Below, piece after piece: positions 1 through 5,138 of a stretch of DNA of 22,105 nucleotides. The stretch's first letter is position 1, and every line of letters starts with the position of its first letter. The stretch lies in NCBI GenBank assembly GCA_013393545.1, contig JABXHG010000588.1:1-22105 (forward strand), given 5' to 3'. Origin of the DNA: Alteromonadaceae bacterium (lineage in GTDB: Bacteria; Pseudomonadota; Gammaproteobacteria; Pseudomonadales; Oleiphilaceae). The notes beneath the pieces were generated by a model that was not told the DNA's origin, searched no databases, and was given only the letters and a program-made list of their open reading frames with translations. The position numbers were made by a program, and so were the translations under genes.

Positions 1-4
1 GGGC

Positions 5-55
5 AGTGGGTTTAAGTTCAAAGGGGGTACCACCCACTAGTGAGGGGATTCCCCT
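5..55. repeat. Two inverted repeats upstream of broken higA
   Basis: AGTGGGT at 5-11 is the reverse complement of ACCCACT at 32-38. AGGGGA at 43-48 pairs with TCCCCT at 50-55 around a single T. Both lie just upstream of the ATG at 78. In an intact HigBA cassette the end of higB would normally be here, and I see no trace of it. The repeats could be an operator, part of an older recombination site, or chance. Confidence 0.3.
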
Positions 56-77
56 GGACATTCCTAATACTGCTTGG

Positions 78-368
78 ATGCAGCGAAAACCGCATCATAC
101 TGGCGAAATGGTGAAGGAAGACCTTCTTCCGGACTATGGGCTGTAGGTTTCGGGGTTTGGCCAATCTTTGGGTGACTATCGTCAGGAAGGGAATGAACTA
201 TTGCGGGAACGCCGTGCTGTCAGCCCTGAAATGGCGCTCAGGCTTGCGCGTTTGTTTGGTAACTCGCCAGAGTTCTGGTTGAACGCACAGCGGTCTGTTG
301 ATCTTTGGACTGCTGCGCAGTCGGTCAAGGATGAAGTGGATCGAATCAAGCCGCTACATGCTGCATAA
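78..368 (+). pseudogene. higA: Broken HigA-family antitoxin
   Basis: This is a remnant of a HigA-type helix-turn-helix antitoxin (XRE family), which normally binds its HigB toxin and represses its own promoter. From the ATG at 78 the frame gives a typical HigA start (MQRKPHHTGEMVKED, then LLPDYGL). It then meets an in-frame TAG at 144-146. The same frame continues without shift to the TAA at 366-368, with the well-conserved family C-terminus (LLRERRAVSPEMALRLARLF, GNSPEFWLNAQ). The TAG sits where related proteins have Ser in an LSV motif. The next residues (GFGQSLGDYRQEGNE) have also drifted from the usual recognition-helix sequence, so the DNA-binding part is decayed while the C-terminus is intact. 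No toxin gene precedes it. Its TAA stop is supplied by the following attC-like site. A TTG at 168 could start a 66-residue fragment, but I see no support for it. Confidence 0.8.
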
Positions 369-439
369 CCAAGCCGTGCACCGGATGCCAAAACCTCCGC
401 TTCGCTCTGGTTTTGTCACCGGTGACGTCAGGCGTTATG
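364..439 (+). repeat. attC-like recombination site 1
   Basis: A 76-bp imperfect palindrome. The outer ends are CATAAC (364-369) and GTTATG (434-439), exact reverse complements. Inner arms are CACCGG (379-384) with CCGGTG (419-424), and CAAAACC (389-395) with GGTTTTG (409-415). The layout matches an integron attC: an inverse core at the left, a G-TT core at the right, and a long stem with unpaired bases. The right core GTTATGT differs from the GTTRRRY consensus at one position. The TAA stop of the upstream gene lies inside the left end. Two near-identical copies follow at 1063 and 1768. Confidence 0.75.
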
Positions 440-443
440 TGCT

Positions 444-472
444 TTGACACCTGATACGTTACAGGGTACATT
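444..472 (+). promoter_or_regulatory. Strong promoter directly upstream of higB
   Basis: A consensus -35 TTGACA (444-449) is followed after exactly 17 bp by TACATT (467-472), 4 of 6 with the -10 consensus. The -35 starts 4 nt after the attC-like site ends, so the promoter travels with the cassette. A start 6-7 nt downstream would fall on or next to the ATG at 479, giving a leaderless or nearly leaderless toxin transcript. Confidence 0.55.
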
Positions 473-478
473 CAAGGA

Positions 479-757
479 ATGATTCGAAGCTTCAAACACA
501 AGGGCTTGGCAAAATTCTTCAAGTCCGGCAGCACTGCAGGGATTCAGGCCGCTCATGAAAAGAGGCTTCGGCTAATTCTCGGTAGATTGAATGCAGCATC
601 GAATGCCAAAGATATGGACTTACCCGGTCTTCGCTTGCACGAGCTCTCTGGCAATCGTGCCGGAATCTGGTCAGTGACCGTCAGCGGTAACTGGCGAGTG
701 ACCTTCCGGTTCGAAGACGGAGATGCCGAGATTGTGAACTACGAAGATTATCACTGA
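479..757 (+). CDS. higB: HigB-family mRNA interferase toxin
   Basis: HigB toxin of the RelE superfamily. Family members cleave mRNA on the ribosome and are held inactive by HigA. The 92-residue length is normal for the family. Visible hallmarks are the start [14 protein letters not shown], the central [20 protein letters not shown] and the C-terminal [20 protein letters not shown]. The MI-x-SF start is standard, so the ATG at 479 is chosen although the AAGGA at 474-478 touches it and cannot serve as a normal ribosome-binding site. The toxin comes first and higA follows 10 nt downstream, the usual HigBA order. The pair fills one integron-type cassette of about 700 bp. Confidence 0.92.
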   Translation: MIRSFKHKGLAKFFKSGSTAGIQAAHEKRLRLILGRLNAASNAKDMDLPGLRLHELSGNRAGIWSVTVSGNWRVTFRFEDGDAEIVNYEDYH

Positions 758-767
758 GGTACCGCCA

Positions 768-1055
768 ATGTTAATGCACAACCCTCCGCACCCGGGTGAA
801 GTGCTGCGAGAGCTTTGTCTTGAGCCCCTTGGCCTTTCTGTCACAGCAGCAGCAGAGGCATTGGGCGTTAGCCGCAAAACGCTGAGTGCCGTGTTGAATG
901 GCAAGGCCGGCATCAGTCCGGAAATGGCGATCCGGCTCTCTATCGCTTTCGATACCTCGGCAGAAAGCTGGCTGAATCAGCAGTCCCAATATGAACTCTG
1001 GCATGCTGAACAGCATCGCAAAGAGCTCAACGTGAAGAAGCTTGTTGCGGCCTGA
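768..1055 (+). CDS. higA: HigA-family antitoxin
   Basis: Helix-turn-helix antitoxin of the XRE/HigA family, 95 residues, partner of the upstream HigB. It should neutralise the toxin and autorepress the cassette promoter. The family signature is clear: [20 protein letters not shown], then the HTH ([20 protein letters not shown]), then [20 protein letters not shown]. The ATG at 768 has GAGGT about 7 nt upstream, overlapping the end of higB. The ATG at 774 (MHNPPHPGE) is a possible alternative. The C-terminus resembles that of the broken higA at 78-368 only in general family features, so the two are not recent duplicates. Confidence 0.92.
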   Translation: MLMHNPPHPGEVLRELCLEPLGLSVTAAAEALGVSRKTLSAVLNGKAGISPEMAIRLSIAFDTSAESWLNQQSQYELWHAEQHRKELNVKKLVAA

Positions 1056-1062
1056 GGCAGCT

Positions 1063-1138
1063 CATAACCAGGCCATGCACCGGATGCCAAAACCTCCGCT
1101 TCGCTCTGGTTTTGTCACCGGTGACGGCAGGCGTCATG
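1063..1138 (+). repeat. attC-like recombination site 2
   Basis: Same 76-bp structure as the copy at 364, with left end CATAAC (1063-1068) and the same internal CAAAACC / GGTTTTG stem. The right end reads GTCATG (1133-1138), so the second T of the core has changed. The higA stop lies a few bases upstream here rather than inside the site. Confidence 0.72.
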
Positions 1139-1142
1139 TTTC

Positions 1143-1172
1143 TTGACCGCACCTGTTAACTGGTGCTATTAC
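1143..1172 (+). promoter_or_regulatory. Candidate cassette promoter for the Phd/ParE pair
   Basis: TTGACC (1143-1148) and TATTAC (1167-1172) are 18 bp apart. The -35 again begins 4 nt after the attC-like site ends, the same placement as in the preceding cassette. TGGTGC (1161-1166) and GCACTA flank the -10 as an imperfect inverted repeat, a plausible site for antitoxin binding. Confidence 0.4.
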
Positions 1173-1202
1173 TGGCACTAAGTTGTTGGTTGGGTGATCA
1201 CT

Positions 1203-1472
1203 ATGCACGTGAAATTTTCCGAGGATGTCATTCCTCTATCAGACCTGAAGATCAATCCCGGAAAGGTGGTTGGTCGAGCGCAAGATACGCATCGCCCCAT
1301 CCTGCTCACCAGCCGTGGCCGCGGCATAGCTGTTGTTCAGGGGCTCGAGGATTATGAGAGAACCGCAGAGGAATTGCGGTTTGTAAAGGCGGTGGCGCAG
1401 GGGCTTATGGATGTTCGCGAGGGCAACACCGTATCGTTGGAGGACGCCAGGAAAACGTTGGGTATCAAGTAA
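1203..1472 (+). CDS. Phd/YefM-family antitoxin
   Basis: Antitoxin of the Phd/YefM family, 89 residues from the ATG at 1203. The N-terminus (MHVKFSEDVIPLSDLKINPG, then KVV) is the family's DNA-binding start, followed by the RPILLTSRGRGIAVVQGLEDYE strand-turn motif. The C-terminal helix (VREGNTVSLEDARKTLG) is the part that usually wraps the toxin. It should bind and inhibit the ParE-like toxin encoded immediately downstream and repress the shared promoter. A GTG at 1194 would add three residues but fits the family start less well. No strong Shine-Dalgarno is visible. Confidence 0.88.
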   Translation: MHVKFSEDVIPLSDLKINPGKVVGRAQDTHRPILLTSRGRGIAVVQGLEDYERTAEELRFVKAVAQGLMDVREGNTVSLEDARKTLGIK

Positions 1473-1772
1473 ATGGAATTACGCATCGCACAGTCCGCTC
1501 TTGAGGACTTACAGGCTATTCGGGAGTATTACAAAGAGCAGGATGTGCCACATATCGGTGATGATTTCGTGGCTGCTATTCTGGAGCACTGTGAAATGCT
1601 TCAAATCCGCCCTGATGCTGGCCGAGTTGTTCCTGAATTCAACATGGATCATATTCGCGAATTGATTCACGCGCCGTTTCGGGTTGTCTACCTCAGGCAG
1701 GCTCAAGAGGTTGTGCTCATACGAGTCTGGCGGAGTGAGAGGCGGCTCGAATTACCAGAAAACGAAACATAA
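1473..1772 (+). CDS. ParE-like toxin of the RelE/ParE superfamily
   Basis: A 99-residue RelE/ParE-superfamily toxin. Visible marks are MELRIAQSALEDLQAIREYY, the HIGDDFVAAILEHCEML helix, RPDAGRVVPEF, the IHAPFRVVYLR strand and the C-terminal VLIRVWRSERRLE. ParE-type members poison DNA gyrase and RelE-type members cleave mRNA. The ParE-style layout is my preference, not proven. Its ATG follows the antitoxin TAA with no gap (TAA-ATG), so translation is coupled. Its own TAA (1770-1772) is formed by the CATAAC start of the next attC-like site. This suggests gene and recombination site have moved as one unit. Confidence 0.87.
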   Translation: MELRIAQSALEDLQAIREYYKEQDVPHIGDDFVAAILEHCEMLQIRPDAGRVVPEFNMDHIRELIHAPFRVVYLRQAQEVVLIRVWRSERRLELPENET

Positions 1773-1843
1773 CCAGGCCATGCATCAGATGCCAAAACCT
1801 CCGCTTCGCTGCGGTTTTGTCGCCGGTGATGCCGGGCGTGATG
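1768..1843 (+). repeat. attC-like recombination site 3
   Basis: Third 76-bp copy. The left end CATAAC (1768-1773) is unchanged and contains the ParE stop. The right end is GTGATG (1838-1843), the most changed of the three. The central stem is longer here because the loop reads TCCGCTTCGCTGC, which allows extra pairing between CAAAACC and GGTTTTG. The downstream toxin pair is not followed by a recognisable fourth copy. Confidence 0.7.
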
Positions 1844-1856
1844 GCCTCACCCGAAA

Positions 1857-1876
1857 AGTGATACTATAGTGTCACT
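1857..1876. promoter_or_regulatory. Palindromic operator overlapping a -10 box
   Basis: AGTGATACTATAGTGTCACT is a 20-bp palindrome with a single mismatched pair (position 6). It overlaps TATAGT (1865-1870), a likely -10 box, and lies 24 bp before the antitoxin ATG at 1901. This is the expected place for an autorepression site bound by the Phd-toxin complex. No good -35 is visible, as expected for a tightly regulated promoter, or the -10 call may be wrong. Confidence 0.55.
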
Positions 1877-1900
1877 ATCAGTCTGATTCAGGGTGAGCCC

Positions 1901-2158
1901 ATGAAAGTTGAGCTTGTTACGAACCTCAAGCGCCAGGCCACAAAGATTCTGGCAGATCTGCACTTGTCTAAAGAGCCGGTACTGATCACGGAGCATGGTC
2001 AGCCATCCGCATACCTTGTTGATGTGCAGGATTACGAGTTTATGCAGCGTCGGCTTGAGCTGCTTGAGGGGCTCTCACGGGGAGAGCGTGCTGTACTTGA
2101 GGGAAGAACGTACAGTCAAAGTGAGGCCAGGGAGAAAATGAGTAAATGGCTGAAGTAA
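1901..2158 (+). CDS. Phd/YefM-family antitoxin
   Basis: Second Phd/YefM-type antitoxin, 85 residues. The N-terminal half has the family pattern: VTNLKRQATKILADLHLSKE, then PVLITEHGQPSAYLVDVQDYE. The C-terminal half (RRLELLEGLSRGERAVLEGR, then SEAREKMSKWLK) is the toxin-binding helix. The ATG at 1901 has GGTGAG just upstream. The gene overlaps the toxin gene by 13 bp, the classic arrangement for translational coupling. A palindromic operator lies just upstream. This sequence differs clearly from the Phd protein at 1203, so cross-inhibition of the other toxin is not expected. Confidence 0.9.
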   Translation: MKVELVTNLKRQATKILADLHLSKEPVLITEHGQPSAYLVDVQDYEFMQRRLELLEGLSRGERAVLEGRTYSQSEAREKMSKWLK

Positions 2159-2448
2159 TCTGGACGGAGCCCGCCCTTCAGGAATTGGATGCCATCGCTG
2201 AGTACATTGCTCTGGATAATCCTTCTGCAGCAAGTCACCTGGTCCAGGAAGCTTTCGATAAGACCGACCGCTTGGAGGATTTTCCCCAATCAGGACGGAT
2301 TCCACCAGAACTTCCTAATTCGGTATACCGGGAGGTAGTGGTTCCACCGTGTCGCATTTTTTATCGTGAGGATGAGCAGCGGGTTCTCGTTCTTTATGTT
2401 ATGCGAGAGGAGCGGCAGCTTCGTGCGTACATGCTTGGAAACAGCTAA
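2146..2448 (+). CDS. RelE/ParE-superfamily toxin
   Basis: A 100-residue RelE/ParE-family toxin. Hallmarks are VIWTEPALQELDAIAEYIAL, the helix NPSAASHLVQEAFDKTDRLE, FPQSGRIPPELPNSVYREVV, PPCRIFYR and the C-terminal VLYVMREERQLR. The ATG at 2146 lies inside the end of the antitoxin gene. The family includes both gyrase poisons and ribosome-dependent RNases, and sequence alone does not settle which. It is the last toxin gene of the array. Downstream the base composition and gene type change to ordinary chromosome-like genes. Confidence 0.88.
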   Translation: MAEVIWTEPALQELDAIAEYIALDNPSAASHLVQEAFDKTDRLEDFPQSGRIPPELPNSVYREVVVPPCRIFYREDEQRVLVLYVMREERQLRAYMLGNS

Positions 2449-2672
2449 TCACTCATCCAGACTCCGGAGGGTTTATGGCAGGTGGTTGGTCACGTGATGG
2501 CGCGGTTCGGCAAGGTTAGGCGCTGCCGCCGTCGAACAGTTTTACACTCTGACTCCTTTGTTTCCCTTCCTCTCTAAAATCTGCTTTAAAAACAGTCCCT
2601 TATAATCAGGGCTTGAGATTTGCATATTCTCGCTCGGTTCCATTAAGTCGTTGGATATGGGCGTGAGCAGGG
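2449..2672 (+). other. Intergenic region between toxin array and SGNH gene
   Basis: 224 bp without a gene. It holds a TATAAT at 2601-2606, a perfect -10 hexamer about 67 bp before the next gene, but with no good -35 at the right distance. It also holds GTTAGGC (2515-2521), which matches the integron core consensus GTTRRRY, flanked by CGGCA and TGCCG. I cannot fold the preceding 78 bp into an attC. It may be a remnant or chance. Confidence 0.4.
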
Positions 2673-3326
2673 ATGATGAAACTCAAGACTACACTGATGC
2701 TGGCCGGGCTTTTGCTGTTTGTGCTGGGGCTACTGGCGTATGCCGTTGCCCGCGATCCGGTTTCCTCCCGGACCGTTAAGTACGCTTATCAGGACCTCTT
2801 CCTGGCACATGAGCCCGTCGATCTCATGTTGGGCAGCTCATCCATCGAGATGCTGGATACCCCTGTTTATCTGAACTGCGGCGACTGGCTAAACCGGGGT
2901 ATCGGTAATTCCCGCGTATCTGACATCAACAATTATCTGGCTCTGACCTTTCTTCCCATAAAACCGCCACGAATTCTTTTATACGCCGGAGAAAACGATC
3001 TCAGCGGCGGCATGTCGCTGGATGACACCTTCGCGGCTTACCAGAGGCTCGTGGAAAGGCTTCTGCAGCGCTACCCGGATAGTGAAATTCATGTCCTTGC
3101 TTTAAAGCGTTCTCCGGCCAGGCGTGGCTATTGGAGGCAGTTCGAGGAATTGAATCGTGTGCTGCAGGCTTTTTCCGGTGAGTCGGAAAGGGTGCACTTT
3201 CACTCCCACAATCTGGAGAGCAAAGGCGGTGGAGCGCCGGACTTTCTGAAGGATGGCATACACCTGACCGATGCCGGCTATCGCAGCTTCACCCAGGAGT
3301 TTAATCGCACATGCCGGCCAGGTTAG
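2673..3326 (+). CDS. Membrane-anchored SGNH/GDSL-type hydrolase
   Basis: A 217-residue SGNH hydrolase, predicted to sit on the periplasmic face behind an N-terminal membrane segment (about residues 7-25). All four SGNH blocks are visible: LMLGSSSIE (nucleophile Ser56, with the usual GDS changed to GSS), RGIGNS (Gly78), YAGENDL (Asn108) and DGIHLTDAGY (Asp194, His197). Members act as esterases or acetyl-transfer enzymes on lipids or glycans. The gene overlaps the following acyltransferase by 16 bp, so the two are co-translated. The pair may put acyl groups on, or take them off, an envelope glycan; that role is inference. The start is at the first of two adjacent ATGs (2673, 2676), and the AGGG before them is very close. 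Confidence 0.82.
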   Translation: MMKLKTTLMLAGLLLFVLGLLAYAVARDPVSSRTVKYAYQDLFLAHEPVDLMLGSSSIEMLDTPVYLNCGDWLNRGIGNSRVSDINNYLALTFLPIKPPRILLYAGENDLSGGMSLDDTFAAYQRLVERLLQRYPDSEIHVLALKRSPARRGYWRQFEELNRVLQAFSGESERVHFHSHNLESKGGGAPDFLKDGIHLTDAGYRSFTQEFNRTCRPG

Positions 3327-4408
3327 AACGTCTTCACTTTATGGATTCGATGCGGGCCGTGCTCATGATGCTGGGTGTGGTACTCCACTCTGCCCAGGTA
3401 TTTAATCCGGAACAGACCTGGCTGATTTATAGTCAAAATGGTGAAGGCCTGATGGCACAGGTTGTCAGTGTCATCTCGACGTTTCGGATGCCGGCTTTTT
3501 TTGTGGTGTCGGGTTATTTTTGTTACCGAATGATCGCCCGGTACGATGCTTTGAGGTTTCTCGGCACTCGCCTGAAAAGGCTGGTTATCCCGTTTGTGTG
3601 TGTAGCGCTCATAGTGAATTCGTTTCAGGCCACATTTTTGAGCCTGGCAGGCTGGCAGCAGATAGAAATCCGGGAGTATGCGGTTCAGGGCGGGTACATC
3701 TCACATCTCTGGTTTCTGGTTAATTTAAGCGTGTATATAGCGCTTTTTGCGCTTTTGGGTGGTATTTTCAAACCCTGGTCCAGGCAAGTGGCTGTCTTGA
3801 CAGGTAATGCGTTGAGCAACGTGAATATGTTGCTGGTTTTGTTCCTGCTGCCGTTATGTTCGGTAGGTATTCTGGGGCTGAATAAAGTCGGGTTTCCTCT
3901 GTACTCGAATTTTTTCGGCGTGTTTAGCGCCTATTCACTGCTGGTTTATCTGCCTTTTTTTGTGTTTGGTGCGGTCATAGCGATCAAGCGGGACTTTATT
4001 GACCGGTTCTGTAAGAGCAGCCCGGCATTCTGTGTGTTGGTGATTGCCTCTGCCACCTTACTTGTCAGCCAGCTGCCGGATTCCGGCGGGCTGCTGTTTA
4101 CGGTTGCGCACAGTTATCTGTCGGCCTTGGCGCAATGGTTTTCTGTGTTGCTTTGTTTTGTTGTTTTTTACCGGTTTTTTGACAAGCCTTCCGCTGCCAT
4201 GCAGTTGGCTTCGGAGTCCTCCTATACGGTTTACCTGTTTCACCAGCTTCTGGTTGTGCTGCTGGGTGCGCTGTTGATTTATCTGGAGGTTTCAGCCGTC
4301 GTGGGCTGGCTGATTCTGGTGGTTTCGGTCACCGGGATCGCCTTGCTGATTCACAAGCGGGTGATTGCCAGGCACCGGGTGTTGTGTCTCATGTTTAACG
4401 GCAAATGA
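3311..4408 (+). CDS. Acyltransferase family 3, OafA/MdoC-like
   Basis: A 365-residue integral membrane acyltransferase of family 3, with about ten hydrophobic segments. Family marks are the first-helix motif RLHFMDSMRAVLMMLGVVLH with its key His26, RMPAFFVVSGYF near residue 60, GGYISHLWFL near 127, and SYTVYLFHQ near the end. Relatives O-acetylate or O-succinylate lipopolysaccharide, glucans or peptidoglycan at the inner membrane. The HLWFL and YTVYLFHQ motifs are closest in style to the MdoC/OpgC branch. The start overlaps the SGNH hydrolase gene. The coding DNA is visibly richer in T than its neighbours (many ttt and gtt runs), which may reflect membrane helices or recent acquisition. Substrate unknown. 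Confidence 0.88.
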   Translation: MPARLERLHFMDSMRAVLMMLGVVLHSAQVFNPEQTWLIYSQNGEGLMAQVVSVISTFRMPAFFVVSGYFCYRMIARYDALRFLGTRLKRLVIPFVCVALIVNSFQATFLSLAGWQQIEIREYAVQGGYISHLWFLVNLSVYIALFALLGGIFKPWSRQVAVLTGNALSNVNMLLVLFLLPLCSVGILGLNKVGFPLYSNFFGVFSAYSLLVYLPFFVFGAVIAIKRDFIDRFCKSSPAFCVLVIASATLLVSQLPDSGGLLFTVAHSYLSALAQWFSVLLCFVVFYRFFDKPSAAMQLASESSYTVYLFHQLLVVLLGALLIYLEVSAVVGWLILVVSVTGIALLIHKRVIARHRVLCLMFNGK

Positions 4409-4527
4409 GTAACTCTGGCGGGCGCCAGGTTGCCGATTGCTTCACTGTGTAACATCGTCACAGACCCGGACCTATTCCAGGGCTAGGATTAACGGCGGTG
4501 TACTAAACTCAAGAAAGGAGTCATGTG

Positions 4528-5091
4528 ATGAAAAAACAGATCTGCGCTTCACTTATTGGTCTTGCGGCCGCTACGGCATCTCACACGGTTGCGGCGGAAG
4601 ACTGGTCGTTCCCGGGCTTCAACGCCGACGGTTATCAGGTTCAACCCACCGTTGCCTTGGTCGGCGGCGTGATGGATCCCGACATTGGTTCGGCGGATGC
4701 CGGCGGTGTCTATGGGTTGGAGCTGTCCATGGATTGTCCGTTGCTTCAACCGCCTACCAACAGCATTCGCCAACAGGTTAGTCTGACTCAATATGATGAA
4801 GACGGGGTTGAGATCAACAGCCTGGAAATCAATCCGCACTACGTGATGCCCATGGGGGAGAACCTGGAGTTTGGCTTTGGCCCGGGGATTGGCATTCTGG
4901 ATGTGGATGCCGGCTCGCACGATGATACGTTGCTGGGCATTCAGGCCGGCGCCAGCCTGCATTATCGCGAGGGCGCTTTCTTTGCCGGTGCCGAAGCACG
5001 CTACCAGGTGACGACGGAAGAGCGGTTCGGTAACCGGGACCGGGATGCAAATAACGCCCGGGTGCTGCTGAAGGTGGGTGTGAATCTGTAG
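4528..5091 (+). CDS. Secreted outer-membrane beta-barrel-like protein
   Basis: A 187-residue exported protein of unknown exact role. The ATG at 4528 is chosen because AAGGAG (4515-4520) lies 7 nt upstream; a GTG one codon earlier is too close. A signal peptide is clear (MKKQICASLIGLAAATASHT, then VAA before EDW). The mature part has alternating strands: YQVQPTVALVGGVM, GGVYGLELSMD, IRQQVSLTQYDEDGVEINSL, NLEFGFGPGIGIL, LLGIQAGASLHYR, AFFAGAEARYQVT and the end ARVLLKVGVNL. That pattern suits a small OmpA-type eight-strand barrel. The last residue is Leu, not the usual Phe. It stands alone, with its own ribosome-binding site and a hairpin after the stop. Confidence 0.7.
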   Translation: MKKQICASLIGLAAATASHTVAAEDWSFPGFNADGYQVQPTVALVGGVMDPDIGSADAGGVYGLELSMDCPLLQPPTNSIRQQVSLTQYDEDGVEINSLEINPHYVMPMGENLEFGFGPGIGILDVDAGSHDDTLLGIQAGASLHYREGAFFAGAEARYQVTTEERFGNRDRDANNARVLLKVGVNL

Positions 5092-5112
5092 TGAATTTTC
5101 TCTAGAATTCAC
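5091..5112. terminator. Stem-loop between beta-barrel gene and MFS gene
   Basis: GTGAATT (5091-5097) and AATTCAC (5106-5112) pair perfectly. The stem extends to 9 bp with one mismatch around a CTCT loop. It begins at the last base of the upstream stop codon. No T-run follows, so it could be a weak terminator, an mRNA-stabilising hairpin or an operator for the next gene. Confidence 0.35.
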
Positions 5113-5138
5113 TGACCGTTAGGTCCAGAGTCCCCTAC

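Noticed and set aside
364..1843. The three 76-bp repeats as a CRISPR array
   Set aside because: The repeats are about 700 bp apart with genes between them and have long pseudo-palindromic stems, not short repeats with short spacers.
2444..2521. A possible fourth attC-like site ending in GTTAGGC
   Set aside because: The right core fits GTTRRRY and the 78-bp length is right, but the left half does not pair with the right half beyond a few bases.
4415..4428. Hairpin CTGGCG-GG-CGCCAG after the acyltransferase as a terminator
   Set aside because: No T-run follows and the loop is only two bases unless the stem opens, so evidence is too weak.
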